64,000 bases of DNA from NCBI RefSeq assembly GCF_000633455.1, contig NZ_AYMG01000036.1, forward strand, positions 1 through 64,000, written 5' to 3'. Both the position numbers and the translations under genes were made by a program. Positions 8,924 to 18,130 of the stretch are shown piece by piece. The notes under the pieces are model-generated. The model was not told the origin of the DNA and searched no databases. It worked only from the letters and a program-made list of their open reading frames with translations. This stretch comes from Pedobacter jeongneungensis (GTDB taxonomy: Bacteria > Bacteroidota > Bacteroidia > Sphingobacteriales > Sphingobacteriaceae). Numbering within the stretch: position 1 is the first letter of the stretch; every line of letters begins with the position of its first letter.

Positions 8924-9820
8924 ATGGCGCATAAAGCAGGTTTTGTAAGTATAATAGGTAAACCAAATGTAGGTAAATCCACCCTCATGAATGTGCTTGT
9001 AGGCGAGCGGCTTAGCATTATCACTCCTAAAGCACAAACCACAAGACACCGCATTTTAGGGATCGTAAATGAAGAAGAATATCAGATCGTTTTTTCTGAT
9101 ACCCCAGGTATAATTAAGCCAAAATACATTTTACAAGAGAGTATGATGAGCTTTGTTAACGGATCTTTAACCGATGCAGATGTACTTTTATTTGTAACTG
9201 ATATTAATGAAGAACATGATGAGGAAGACGTTCTGGAGAAAATCCTGAACCGCAATATCCCAACAATTGTACTCATCAATAAAATTGATCAGGCGAAGCA
9301 GGAAAAGGTTGAAGAGAAGATTGCTTACTGGCAGGAGAAGTTAAATCCGGTTGCGATTTATGCAATTTCGGCTTTACATAAACACAATGTAGACGGATTA
9401 TTGGATCGCGTGTTGGAAATGTTGCCAGAGCATCCGCCATATTACGACAAAGAAGATTTAACCGATCGCTCTGAGCGTTTCTTTGTTTCGGAGATTATCC
9501 GCGAAAAAATCTTCCTCAATTATCAGAAAGAAATTCCTTACAGTACCGAAGTAATTGTAAAGAGCTTTAAAGAAGAGGAAATGAAAAATGGTAAAGGTGC
9601 AATGATCAGGATTACCGCAGAAATTGTGGTAGAACGCGATTCGCAGAAGAACATTTTAATCGGCACGGCTGGTAGTATGCTGAAGAAAGTTGGTACAGAA
9701 GCACGTTTGGAAATTGAGAAGTTTTTAGATAGCAAGGTTTTCCTGGAAATGTTCGTAAAGGTTATCCCTGATTGGAGAAGTAAAAAGAATTACCTGAAAA
9801 GCTTTGGTTACGACAATTAA
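8924..9820 (+). CDS. era: GTPase Era
   Basis: The 298-residue ribosome-assembly GTPase, which binds the 3' end of 16S rRNA in 30S maturation. GTPase motifs are in order: GKPNVGKST (G1), TTR (G2), DTPG (G3), NKID (G4) and a SAL motif (G5). A C-terminal KH domain follows, ending in the family-typical DWRSKKNYLKSFGY. The start is the ATG encoding MAHKAGFV; an earlier in-frame ATG at 8891 would add a Phe/Lys-rich tail that lies over the tRNA promoter and is not found in the family. Confidence 0.97.
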   Translation: MAHKAGFVSIIGKPNVGKSTLMNVLVGERLSIITPKAQTTRHRILGIVNEEEYQIVFSDTPGIIKPKYILQESMMSFVNGSLTDADVLLFVTDINEEHDEEDVLEKILNRNIPTIVLINKIDQAKQEKVEEKIAYWQEKLNPVAIYAISALHKHNVDGLLDRVLEMLPEHPPYYDKEDLTDRSERFFVSEIIREKIFLNYQKEIPYSTEVIVKSFKEEEMKNGKGAMIRITAEIVVERDSQKNILIGTAGSMLKKVGTEARLEIEKFLDSKVFLEMFVKVIPDWRSKKNYLKSFGYDN

Positions 9821-9836
9821 TTTCGATTTTTAGGGT

Positions 9837-10343
9837 ATGAAAAAAAGTCTGACGTTTCTCCTGCTTTTAATTGGTATAGCGGCCTTCGCTCAGGAATCTA
9901 ACAATGGTAAGAAATTGTGGGCTAAATCCATCCTGAATGAAAAAGCGCCGGAATTTGTGGTTGAAAAATGGATTTCAAAACAGCCCGATACCAAAGGAAA
10001 ATTTGTGCTGATTGATTTTTGGGCAACCTGGTGCGGGCCATGCAGGGCATATATTCCTACCTTGAACGATCTTCAGAAAAAATACGCAGATAAACTTATA
10101 ATTATTGGTGTTTCTGATGAGACGGAAGAAAAAGTTGAAGCTTTTGACAATCCAAAAATAAATTATTTTGAAGCCATTGATACCAAAGGAACAATGAAAG
10201 ATCTGATTGAGGTTAAAGGCATTCCACACGCCATTTTTATCGACCCGAAAGGAATTGTAAGATGGGAAGGCTTTCCTTTGTTGCAGGGGAACCAGCTGAC
10301 AGAAGAAGTAATAAAAGGACTTTTAGATAAGTATAAAAATTAA
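9837..10343 (+). CDS. Thioredoxin-like (TlpA/ResA type) secreted protein
   Basis: A 168-residue protein with a signal peptide (cut near AFAQ, residue 19) and a thioredoxin fold. The redox motif WCGPC is at about residues 63-67 in DFWATWCGPCRAYIP, and the cis-Pro is in KGIPHAIFIDPKG. Such proteins reduce disulfides in the periplasm, often for cytochrome maturation. It follows era by 16 bases and may be read with it. The partner protein cannot be told from this context. Confidence 0.88.
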   Translation: MKKSLTFLLLLIGIAAFAQESNNGKKLWAKSILNEKAPEFVVEKWISKQPDTKGKFVLIDFWATWCGPCRAYIPTLNDLQKKYADKLIIIGVSDETEEKVEAFDNPKINYFEAIDTKGTMKDLIEVKGIPHAIFIDPKGIVRWEGFPLLQGNQLTEEVIKGLLDKYKN

Positions 10344-10371
10344 TATTAATGGAGGTTACGAAAAATAACCG

Positions 10372-10379
10372 TACCTTTG
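10372..10379 (+). promoter_or_regulatory. -7 promoter box upstream of der
   Basis: TACCTTTG matches the Bacteroidetes -7 box TAnnTTTG. No convincing TTTG is found at the expected distance, so the call rests on one box. It would give der a leader of about 115 bases. Confidence 0.4.
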
Positions 10380-10393
10380 CAGCCCGAAATAAA

Positions 10394-10498
10394 TCGGTTA
10401 GTAGTTGATAGTCAATGGCTGATAGCCAAATAGTTTGAGCAGCTTGCATAAACATCACGACCGTTAACTATAAGCCATTAACTATCAATAGAACACCC
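10394..10498. repeat. Low-complexity GTTGATAG/CTATCAAC repeat in der leader
   Basis: The leader of der holds GGTTAGTAGTTGATAGTCAA, GGCTGATAGCC and, inverted, AACTATAAGCCATTAACTATC. Arms of this repeat can pair, so it may fold in the transcript. It is of the same general type as the repeats found in other gaps of this window. Confidence 0.5.
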
Positions 10499-11800
10499 AT
10501 GAGTAATATTATAGCCATCGTAGGCAGGCCAAACGTAGGCAAGAGTACCCTTTTTAATAGATTAACAGAAAGCCGTAAGGCCATTGTAGATGATGTAAGC
10601 GGTGTAACCCGCGACAGGCATTATGGTGTAGGCGAGTGGACAGACAGACAATTTACAGTAATTGATACTGGTGGTTATGTAGCCAACTCGGAAGATGTTT
10701 ATGAAGCTGCCATCCGCGAGCAGGTAATGATTGCCATAGAGGAAGCCAGTGTATTGATCTTTATGGTTGATGTAACTACAGGCATTACCGATCTTGATGA
10801 TGATATTGCCCAGGTACTTCGTAGAAGTAATAAACCGGTTTATGTAACCGCAAACAAGGTAGATAATACCGCTTTATATAACGAAATTCATACTTTTTAT
10901 GGTTTCGGATTGGGTGAAGTTTATCCATTATCTTCTATGACTGGATCTGGAACAGGCGAGTTGTTGGATGAAATTGTTAAAAATTTCGAAGATATTCCAG
11001 AAGAGGAAAATCAGTTGCCTAAAATTACAATTGCAGGTCGCCCAAATGTGGGTAAATCTTCTTTGGTTAATGCTTTAATCGGTAAAGAGCGTAATATCGT
11101 TACTGCAAATGCAGGTACCACCCGCGATTCGATCAAAATCCATTATAACCAGTTTGGTCATGAATTTATGCTGATCGACACTGCAGGATTACGTAAAAAA
11201 ACCAAGGTTAAAGAAAACCTGGAGTTTTATTCGGTAATGCGTACCATCAAAGCTTTAGAAGAGGCTGATGTTGTGGTATTAATGATTGATGCGGTAGAAG
11301 GGATCGAAAGTCAGGATATCAATATTTTTCACTTGGCTGAGAAGAATAAAAAAGGTATTGTAATTTTGGTTAACAAATGGGATTTGATCGAAAAAAATAC
11401 TCAAACGATGAAAGCTTTCGAAGAGCAGATTCACGAGCGTATCCGTCCTTTTACCGATGTGCCGATTGTATTTACTTCGGTATTAAACAAGCAACGTATT
11501 TTCAAAGCCATTGAAGCGGCTTTAGAGGTTTATAAAAACCGTAGTAAGAAAATTCCTACGTCTAAATTAAATGATGTAATGTTGCCATTGATCGAGAAAT
11601 TCCCACCACCGGCATTAAAAGGAAAATTCATTAAAATTAAATATATCACTCAAATTAATGCGACTTCGCCAATGTTTGCTTTTTTCTGCAACCTGCCACA
11701 GTACATTAAAGATCCGTATAAACGTTTCATCGAGAACAAATTGAGAGAGAACTTCGATTTTTCTGGTGCACCAATTCAGATTTATTTCAGACAGAAATAG
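10499..11800 (+). CDS. der: Ribosome biogenesis GTPase Der (EngA)
   Basis: The 433-residue essential GTPase of 50S assembly with two tandem GTPase domains. Domain 1 has GRPNVGKST, a Thr switch, DTGG and NKVD. Domain 2 starts near residue 177 with GRPNVGKSS, then DTAG and NKWD. A C-terminal KH-like domain (about residues 350-433) follows. All motifs are intact and the length is normal. It has its own leader and is followed by an intrinsic terminator, so it is probably a single-gene unit. Confidence 0.97.
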   Translation: MSNIIAIVGRPNVGKSTLFNRLTESRKAIVDDVSGVTRDRHYGVGEWTDRQFTVIDTGGYVANSEDVYEAAIREQVMIAIEEASVLIFMVDVTTGITDLDDDIAQVLRRSNKPVYVTANKVDNTALYNEIHTFYGFGLGEVYPLSSMTGSGTGELLDEIVKNFEDIPEEENQLPKITIAGRPNVGKSSLVNALIGKERNIVTANAGTTRDSIKIHYNQFGHEFMLIDTAGLRKKTKVKENLEFYSVMRTIKALEEADVVVLMIDAVEGIESQDINIFHLAEKNKKGIVILVNKWDLIEKNTQTMKAFEEQIHERIRPFTDVPIVFTSVLNKQRIFKAIEAALEVYKNRSKKIPTSKLNDVMLPLIEKFPPPALKGKFIKIKYITQINATSPMFAFFCNLPQYIKDPYKRFIENKLRENFDFSGAPIQIYFRQK

Positions 11801-11866
11801 GTTTGAGGTAGAAGGTTTAAAGGTGAAGGACTTAAGGCCATATCCCTAAAAACAATATTATTTAAA

Positions 11867-11904
11867 AACAGAGTTGCATTCTATATGAAAGCAGCTCTGT
11901 TTTT
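11867..11904 (+). terminator. Intrinsic terminator of der
   Basis: Stem ACAGAGTTGC / GCAGCTCTGT (one G-T pair) with a 13-base loop, followed by TTTTG TTT. It lies 67 bases after the der stop codon. Confidence 0.75.
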
Positions 11905-11980
11905 GTTTATACAGCATTGTCATTCTGAAAGGTTTTTTTTAAGGAACATTGGGCTGCAGCGATTTTTATAGTGAGATCGT

Positions 11981-12066
11981 CATTGCCAACCCGATAGCAA
12001 TCGGGTTGATTGGGAATCCTAATGCACTATTCAAAAGACGGGATTGCAAATCCCGACTAACGAGAT
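11981..12066. repeat. Palindromic (REP-like) repeat pair
   Basis: Two hairpins lie side by side: CAACCCGAT / ATCGGGTTG (11987-12008) and CGGGATT-GCA-AATCCCG (12039-12055). The second, with its flanks, is the reverse complement of a repeat at 24843-24871; the stretch GATTGGGAATCCTAATGCAC between the hairpins recurs inverted at 28889-28908. These are dispersed repeat units. Confidence 0.75.
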
Positions 12067-12085
12067 AAAAATTTACCTTTACCAC

Positions 12086-12595
12086 ATGCAATTACAAGTA
12101 AAAAATAGCCAGCCAACAGATATCGATACCATTTTTGAATTTTATGATATGGCCATTGCCCATCAGAAAAAGGTTTTTAACAAGCATTGGCAAGGCTTTA
12201 GCAGAGAAATGGTACAAACTGAGATTGATGAAAATCGTCAGTATAAGATTTTGGTAGATGGCGTTGTTGCCTGTGTTTTTGCGGTTACGTTTAACGATCA
12301 GTTAATCTGGGGCGAACGCGACCATGATGCGATTTATATTCACAGGATTGTAACCCATCCCGAATTCAGGGGCTATTCTTTTGTAAAGGAAATTATTAAA
12401 TGGGCTAAAGTTTTTGCTGCAGAAAACGGGATTAAATTTATCAGAATGGATACCTGGGCTGATAATGAAAAACTGCTCGAACATTATACCGCATGTGGTT
12501 TTGATTATGTTGGTGTGGTAACCATGGATAAAACCGAAGGATTGCCAAAACACTATGAAGGCATTAGTTTGAGTTTATTTGAGATTGTATTGTAA
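12086..12595 (+). CDS. GNAT family N-acetyltransferase
   Basis: A 169-residue acetyltransferase of the GNAT fold. The acetyl-CoA site is seen in IVTHPEFRGYSFVKEII (motif A, about residues 95-112) followed by the motif B helix with ADNEKLLEHYTACGF. The start was set at the ATG encoding MQLQVKNSQ; an upstream TTG frame from 12044 runs through the palindromic repeat and is not protein sequence. The substrate is unknown. It stands alone between repeats. Confidence 0.85.
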   Translation: MQLQVKNSQPTDIDTIFEFYDMAIAHQKKVFNKHWQGFSREMVQTEIDENRQYKILVDGVVACVFAVTFNDQLIWGERDHDAIYIHRIVTHPEFRGYSFVKEIIKWAKVFAAENGIKFIRMDTWADNEKLLEHYTACGFDYVGVVTMDKTEGLPKHYEGISLSLFEIVL

Positions 12596-12701
12596 TAAGC
12601 AATGGCAGGGAACAAGGTAGTCTTTATGCTATAGCTGTGCAAGCGAACATTATTCCGTGATTTTCCATGTCTACGTGGTAAATTACTCAGCGTAAGCAAA
12701 C

Positions 12702-13208
12702 TTACTTCAACTCAATCTTCCAGCTCAACATATCATCTACTTCTCCAATATGGATAAAGTTGTTTTTTTCTAAAATAGAATAAGAAGCCACATTATCTTT
12801 CGTAGTGGCCGCAAAAACTGATTTCACCTTAGGTTGCTCCTTTGCCCATTCGATTATTCTGCCAACAGCCTCTGTCATAAATCCTTTACCCCTAAATTCT
12901 TCATAAGTACCATAACCGATTTCAATTTCACCATTTGGATCAGGTTCGCCTACGAAGCAGATATCGCCCACCATTCTATGATCAGGTTTTGATATAATGG
13001 TCCATAGCGTATGGTAGAGGTAATCTTTGTCTTTATCAAAAACATTAGGCAGTATGGTTTGCTCTAAAGCATCATGCAGAGAAGGTGAGATATTTTTTCT
13101 GGTGGGTAAAAGATCAAATTCCTTTTCCAGCGAATGATCGTCTTTAATATATTTTAAGAGCTGATTGTGTGTTAAAGGTTTTAAAATGAGGCGTTCAGTT
13201 TCTATCAT
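12702..13208 (-). CDS. GNAT family N-acetyltransferase (RimJ/RimL-like)
   Basis: A 168-residue protein of the RimJ/RimL type. It has the typical start MIETERLILKPLTHNQL, then EIGYGTYEEFRGKGFMTEAV forming the acetyl-CoA loop at about residues 110-130, and NVASYSILEKNNF near the C-terminus. Members acetylate protein N-termini or small amines; the target here cannot be told. It is unrelated in detail to the other acetyltransferase 100 bases away, which is on the opposite strand. Confidence 0.85.
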   Translation of the reverse strand: MIETERLILKPLTHNQLLKYIKDDHSLEKEFDLLPTRKNISPSLHDALEQTILPNVFDKDKDYLYHTLWTIISKPDHRMVGDICFVGEPDPNGEIEIGYGTYEEFRGKGFMTEAVGRIIEWAKEQPKVKSVFAATTKDNVASYSILEKNNFIHIGEVDDMLSWKIELK

Positions 13209-13307
13209 AATTGCGATTGTTAGATAGACTAATATAATAGTTTGGCTTTTGAATAAGCAAAATTTTAGAACAAGCTTTTGTTAAAAAAAAATGGGATTAA
13301 AAAATAT

Positions 13308-13439
13308 AGAGGATGTATCATAAATATTGAATTGTCAGCCTGAGCTTGTCGAAAGGCCTTCCCTAATCGCCTTTCGAGGCGTTTCGACAGGCTCAACGTG
13401 ACAAACTTAGAGATCAAGTATGCTTATGATACAACCTCT
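13308..13439. mobile_element. MITE-like element with 16-bp inverted ends
   Basis: A 132-bp element bounded by near-perfect 16-bp inverted repeats (AGAGGATGTATCATAA and the inverse of AGAGGTTGTATCATAA, one mismatch). It carries an inner long hairpin from GTCAGCCTGAGCTTGTCG to CGACAGGCTCAACGTGAC (13334-13402). It codes for nothing. The ends resemble termini of Bacteroidetes insertion sequences that begin GAGGCTGT, so it is probably a non-autonomous derivative. Confidence 0.65.
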
Positions 13440-13451
13440 TTTAAAAGAAAA

Positions 13452-14048
13452 TTAATAAACTTTAATCACCTGTCCGGTAACAATACCCAGCACACTTTTC
13501 TCAAAAGCTTTTACTACTTTCTCCATCGTCACCGGGATTTCCCCTGGGAATGAATCAAAATAGGCCGGCGAATCTTCCACTACATTTGGACTGATTGCGT
13601 TTATACGTACCTCATTTTCGAGCTCTGGAGCGGCTGCCACTACAAAAGAATTTAAACCTCCATTTACAGCGCTTAGTACGGCTCCGGCAGCTATCGGATG
13701 ATCGGCCAATATTCCGGAGGTTAAGGTAAACGAGCCACCTTTGTTAATGTAGTGCTGACCAATAAGTACCAGGTTAACCTGACCTAATAACTTGTCGAGT
13801 AATCCGCTTTTAAATTTTTCGCCTGTCATTTGCTTTACGGGTACAAAGGGGCCTTTTCCACTCGTACTGATCAGCGCATCAAAAGCGCCAATTTTTTCGA
13901 ACATGGCTTTGATGGAGGATTCATCTGTAATATCAACCTGAACATCCCCTTTTGTATTCCCTACTCGGATCACTTCATGTTTTTCGGCGAAAGCATCGGC
14001 CACCTTTTTGCCCAATGTTCCTGTTGCGCCCACAATTATTATTTTCAT
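13452..14048 (-). CDS. Short-chain dehydrogenase/reductase
   Basis: A compact 198-residue SDR. The NAD(P)-binding motif is GATGTLGKKVADAF at residues 7-20. The usual YxxxK is not clear: the region after TLTSGILADHP has no Tyr at the expected place, which fits the atypical short SDRs found in many bacteria. It lies alone, between the MITE-like element and a decarboxylase gene on the same strand. The substrate is unknown. Confidence 0.8.
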   Translation of the reverse strand: MKIIIVGATGTLGKKVADAFAEKHEVIRVGNTKGDVQVDITDESSIKAMFEKIGAFDALISTSGKGPFVPVKQMTGEKFKSGLLDKLLGQVNLVLIGQHYINKGGSFTLTSGILADHPIAAGAVLSAVNGGLNSFVVAAAPELENEVRINAISPNVVEDSPAYFDSFPGEIPVTMEKVVKAFEKSVLGIVTGQVIKVY

Positions 14049-14127
14049 ATGGATCTGTTTAATGTTTATACCTGCTAATTTAACATTTGCTATTAAACAC
14101 TAAGGTCATTTAAAAGTTTGTATTGAC

Positions 14128-15261
14128 TCAATCCTGTAAGATCATTTCTGCTTTTAAGTCGTTGATAAAAAGATTGATATGCGCCTCGCTTACATTAGGC
14201 ATGCATATGATGTGAGAATTTCCCTGTTCGGCAGCCAATTGCCACTTTTTACAAATCGGAGCAGATGGGGTAGGGAAATTCACGGTAATGGCATTTGGGT
14301 TCCGCCATGCAGCTATGCCCATTTCCTTAAGCTTCTCTTCAGTATAAGCTGCTGTTGCCAAACTGTACATCGCCCTGGCTTTTAAACCCGCAAGTCCCAG
14401 CCGCTTAATGGTGTGCCATAAAAATAGAGGGCTATGCCCGTTTCTCGATCCGGTAATGGTGGTATCAACACTTCCGATGTAAGCAACAGAACGGGCAATC
14501 CGATCGCGGTTCGATTTTTTGGCAACTACCACACCGCATGGCATTGGTGAACCGAAAAACTTATGCCCGCTAATCGCGATGCTGTCTGCACCATCTTCAA
14601 AGTCGAAAGCTGGCCTGGGTTCGATCAAAGCACTATAGGTTCCCGATAGTGCGGCATCGGCATGGATGTAATAATGCTGGATGGCCAGTCTTTTTAAAAT
14701 AGTTTTGATCTTGGCCACATCATCACGGGCCTCGGTCATGGTGGTACCAATATTGGCCATAATAATTACTGGCATGTGGCGGTTCATCCTGATGGTATGT
14801 TCAAGATCCTCGTAATCGATTTCGCCGTTTTCCTGTGTGCGTATTACAATGTTACCCATATTAAGCAGGTGCAGGTTTTTTTGTACGCTATAGTGTGTGG
14901 CTTCAGAATAATAAACCATTCCTTTTGGATGTAGCTCTCTGGCCAGGTATAAGCCGTACAGATTGCCTTCTGAGCCACCATTGGTTACATAACCCCACCA
15001 ATTATCTGCGGGAGCACGGAATAGTTCTGCAAAAAACTGTACGACTTCTTTTTCCAGTTCACGTGATCCAACACCATAGGTAGAAGTAACAAAAGGATCA
15101 CCCAGGTTATTCATCGGATATTTTAAAAAATCAGCTAGTGCCTGATAATCAAAATCTTTCGAAACCGGATAACCCAGAAATAATTCGGTTTGTACCTTAA
15201 CTTTTTCCAATAAATCGTTTAAAACTTCCTGATCTTTTGCCTGTAATTTTCTCGCGTCCAT
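14128..15261 (-). CDS. hdc: Histidine decarboxylase-like PLP enzyme
   Basis: A 377-residue group II PLP-dependent decarboxylase. The PLP Lys is in ISGHKFFGSPMPCGVVVAKK (about residues 228-247), a motif typical of bacterial histidine decarboxylases of the Morganella/Enterobacter type, which also have about 378 residues. HADAALSGTY provides the Asp that binds the PLP ring, and NIGTTMTEARDD is another family block. It would make histamine from histidine. A related serine or aspartate enzyme cannot be ruled out. A -7-like box TAATTTTG (15281-15288) sits 20 bases before the start. No histidine/histamine antiporter lies beside it. Confidence 0.75.
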   Translation of the reverse strand: MDARKLQAKDQEVLNDLLEKVKVQTELFLGYPVSKDFDYQALADFLKYPMNNLGDPFVTSTYGVGSRELEKEVVQFFAELFRAPADNWWGYVTNGGSEGNLYGLYLARELHPKGMVYYSEATHYSVQKNLHLLNMGNIVIRTQENGEIDYEDLEHTIRMNRHMPVIIMANIGTTMTEARDDVAKIKTILKRLAIQHYYIHADAALSGTYSALIEPRPAFDFEDGADSIAISGHKFFGSPMPCGVVVAKKSNRDRIARSVAYIGSVDTTITGSRNGHSPLFLWHTIKRLGLAGLKARAMYSLATAAYTEEKLKEMGIAAWRNPNAITVNFPTPSAPICKKWQLAAEQGNSHIICMPNVSEAHINLFINDLKAEMILQD

Positions 15262-15414
15262 AACTGATGTGATTTGCAGACAAAATTAGCTAAATCAAAA
15301 TATAGTATTAATAATTTAGCTTAAATAAGAATATTATGTTGATTTTTAAGTTAAATTCGGAATTTAAATCTAATTTAGGTTGTTGATCTAACCCAGGTGT
15401 AGTATAAAATATGG

Positions 15415-17022
15415 CTATTGCAGGTTAAGCAATGCCTGCCTTACCGCATTATCGGTTTGGTTTGCTGCTTTATAATAACCAACATCACCCAAATAGTACC
15501 GGCAAAGCAATGCTTTTAAATCATTTAATATTACGTTTTTTGCGCTGTATAATTGAAAACGATCTATAGGGACATTTTTACGTTGAAGAAATCCAATAAA
15601 ATCTTTGAAGTCGTTATCATTTATGGTGAAAATATTGATGTTCTGTTCTACAAAACTGGCGTTATACTTTGTGGTTAATACATTAAATACATAATCAGAA
15701 AGTACCTTTTTACTCACCAGATTACTGTAGAATTTATTGTAACCAGTAGTATCCAATTTTACAAATACATCAGGCTGAATACCTCCTGTAGGTTTAATCT
15801 TTTTCGATGGCTGAACATTTACGCCTTCTGTTTTTTCAATAGAATCCTGAAAAGAGGTACGGTCACCTGTAAGTTCTCCGTCCATCATGCGTTCATCCAG
15901 TTCATGTTTGTAGGCGTCGTATCCTTTTTTGTAAGATTTTTGGATGCTGCGGCCCGATGGGGTATAATACCTGGCAATGGTTAAGTTAAGTGCTGATCCA
16001 TCGTCGAAAGCAAATTGTTCCTGTACCAAGCCCTTACCAAATGAACGGCGGCCAACAATAATGCCCCTGCCTAAGTCCTGGATGGCTCCGGCTACAATCT
16101 CACTGGCGGAAGCCGTATTTTCATTAATCAATACTGCCAGTTTGCCATTTTGAAAGGCGCCTGTGCCGGTAGAAAAATAATCCGTACGGGGTTCGTGTTT
16201 GCCCTGTGTATAAACAATGAGTTTGTTTTCTGGTAAAAACTGATCGGCTAAGCCAGTTGCTGCGGTGAAATATCCCCCACCATTATCACGCAGATCGAGG
16301 ATCAGCTTTTTCATGCCCTTCGCTTTAAGGTTGTTTGCCGCAACAGAGAAATCGTTATCGGTATTGGCCCCAAATTTACTGATGCGCACATAGCCTGTTT
16401 CATTATTGATCATGTAAGCCGCATCAATGCTGCTGATGTTAACCTTGCCGCGGGTAACCATAATCCGGTTACTTTGCAGGGCGTTGGGATGTAAGAGAAC
16501 TACACTTACACCGGTTCCTGCTTTGCCTTTAAAACGGCCTGTAAGCTGATCTTTCGGCAAGTTTCTTCCACTTACGGTAGCGGTATCTATGCTAAGGATT
16601 TTATCTCCCAATTTTATACCTGCCTGGTACGCCGGACCATCTTTAACAACGCCCGTAACCATCATCGTATCATTAAGCATATAGTATTCTATACCAACAC
16701 CTTCGAAATTGCCTTCGAGGTTATCGGTCATATCCTGCGCATCAGTTGGAGGCAGGTAAACGCTATGCGGATCGAGTTGATGTAAAACGCTGTCTATCGG
16801 TAAATTTTGAAGTGAATCGGTATTGATGTCATCAACATAATTACCGTTGATGATGTGAAGGATCTCGTTTAATTTTTCGTCGCTGTTTGCAGCAAGCTGC
16901 GGACTTTTTTTAACGCCAAATCCTTGATCTTTAATAAATTTTATGCCCAAAAACATGCCCGCTATTAAAATTACAGAATAGCTCGTGGCGATCAGTATGT
17001 TGTTCCGGGTATTTTTTTTCAT
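15415..17022 (-). CDS. S41 family C-terminal processing protease
   Basis: A 535-residue periplasmic protease of the CtpA/Prc type with one N-terminal membrane anchor or signal (about residues 8-28). A PDZ domain spans about 85-180 (FEGVGIEYYM, GPAYQAGIKLGDKIL), and the S41 core follows. The catalytic Ser is in NENTASASEIVAGAIQD and the Lys in GRRSFGKGLVQ. A C-terminal region of about 130 residues extends past the core, as in other Bacteroidetes members. A -7 box TAAATTTG lies at 17033-17040 on this strand, 10 bases from the start. It stands alone. Confidence 0.93.
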   Translation of the reverse strand: MKKNTRNNILIATSYSVILIAGMFLGIKFIKDQGFGVKKSPQLAANSDEKLNEILHIINGNYVDDINTDSLQNLPIDSVLHQLDPHSVYLPPTDAQDMTDNLEGNFEGVGIEYYMLNDTMMVTGVVKDGPAYQAGIKLGDKILSIDTATVSGRNLPKDQLTGRFKGKAGTGVSVVLLHPNALQSNRIMVTRGKVNISSIDAAYMINNETGYVRISKFGANTDNDFSVAANNLKAKGMKKLILDLRDNGGGYFTAATGLADQFLPENKLIVYTQGKHEPRTDYFSTGTGAFQNGKLAVLINENTASASEIVAGAIQDLGRGIIVGRRSFGKGLVQEQFAFDDGSALNLTIARYYTPSGRSIQKSYKKGYDAYKHELDERMMDGELTGDRTSFQDSIEKTEGVNVQPSKKIKPTGGIQPDVFVKLDTTGYNKFYSNLVSKKVLSDYVFNVLTTKYNASFVEQNINIFTINDNDFKDFIGFLQRKNVPIDRFQLYSAKNVILNDLKALLCRYYLGDVGYYKAANQTDNAVRQALLNLQ

Positions 17023-17211
17023 CAGCGTTATGCAAATTTATGAAAATTAGCGGGTTGATATATTTTTTAACTGCATTTTAGTGTCTTTTGTTTCTAATTT
17101 TTAACATTAATTAACGCAAAGAATGGATTGATTGAAATTTATGAGCGATATTTTTGATTTTTTAGGGTAGATTTTAGAAAGAATTTACCGAATTTTATCA
17201 AAATTAAATTT

Positions 17212-18015
17212 ATGAACAGAGTTACCGAGCAAGAATCTAACTATCAGCACATCGATCAGATGTCGGTTTTGGAAGTTCTGCAGGGCATTAATAACGAAGA
17301 TAAAACAGTTGCTTATGCAGTTGAGAAATCTTTGCCTCAGATCGAAAAATTAACATCGGCAGTTGCTGAAAGGATGAAAAAAGGTGGCCGTCTTTTTTAT
17401 ATTGGTGCAGGTACCAGTGGCCGTTTAGGTGTAGTTGATGCCTCAGAGTGCCCGCCTACCTACGGTGTTCCCTTTGATTGGGTAGTGGGTATTATTGCAG
17501 GTGGAGATACGGCGATTAGAAAAGCAGTAGAATTTGCAGAAGATGACGCCGAACAGGCCTGGAAAGATCTTCAGGAATTCAATATCAATGAAAAAGATTG
17601 TTTGGTAGGTTTGGCTGCTTCCGGCACTACGCCTTATGTTATCGGTGGATTGAACACGGCACGCAAACATGGTATTTTAACCGGTTGTATTGTTTGTAAT
17701 ACTGGCGGACCAATAGCGGCAGAATCGGATTTTCCGGTTGAAGTGGTGGTTGGCCCTGAGTTTGTTACCGGATCTACCCGCATGAAATCGGGCACGGCAC
17801 AAAAAATGGTTTTAAACATGCTGAGTACCACCGTTATGGTGCAGTTAGGGCGCGTGGTTGGCAATAAAATGGTCGACATGCAGTTAACTAACCATAAATT
17901 GGTCGATCGCGGTACACAAATGGTTGCCGACGAACTGAATATCGGTTATGATGAAGCTGCCGAGTTGCTAACCCGTTACGGTAGCGTACGTAAAGCAGTA
18001 GAAGCAGGACATTAA
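17212..18015 (+). CDS. murQ: N-acetylmuramic acid 6-phosphate etherase
   Basis: A 267-residue SIS-fold enzyme that cleaves the lactyl ether of MurNAc-6-P to GlcNAc-6-P and lactate in cell-wall recycling. Family blocks are FYIGAGTSGRLGVVDASECPPTYG (about residues 63-86), VGLAASGTTPYVIGG, and PEFVTGSTRMKSGTAQKMVLNMLST, the last two forming the sugar-phosphate site. It is slightly shorter than the E. coli protein at the C-terminus, which is common in Bacteroidetes. No kinase or anhydro-MurNAc gene is adjacent. Confidence 0.95.
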   Translation: MNRVTEQESNYQHIDQMSVLEVLQGINNEDKTVAYAVEKSLPQIEKLTSAVAERMKKGGRLFYIGAGTSGRLGVVDASECPPTYGVPFDWVVGIIAGGDTAIRKAVEFAEDDAEQAWKDLQEFNINEKDCLVGLAASGTTPYVIGGLNTARKHGILTGCIVCNTGGPIAAESDFPVEVVVGPEFVTGSTRMKSGTAQKMVLNMLSTTVMVQLGRVVGNKMVDMQLTNHKLVDRGTQMVADELNIGYDEAAELLTRYGSVRKAVEAGH

Positions 18016-18130
18016 GAAATAAGAGAAGGATAGAATAATTGAATGATAGAAGGATTGAAGAAACGAGTGGGCGATGAAAATAAAAACATTCACTCATTCA
18101 AAACTCAATCATTCATTAATTACAAAGAGC
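18016..18130. repeat. Low-complexity repeat between murQ and next gene
   Basis: The gap holds GATAGAATAATTGAATGATAG, then ATTCACTCATTCAAAACTCAATC, which are roughly inverse to each other. It is another dispersed low-complexity repeat. A frame running through it would lengthen the next gene artificially. Confidence 0.45.

Noticed and set aside
12044..12085. Extended N-terminus of the plus-strand GNAT protein
   Set aside because: The extra codons start at a TTG inside a palindromic repeat; the ATG at 12086 gives the normal family start.
18074..18130. Extended N-terminus of the conserved hypothetical after murQ
   Set aside because: The extension is encoded by low-complexity repeat (ATTCACTCATTC units); the ATG at 18131 is more credible.
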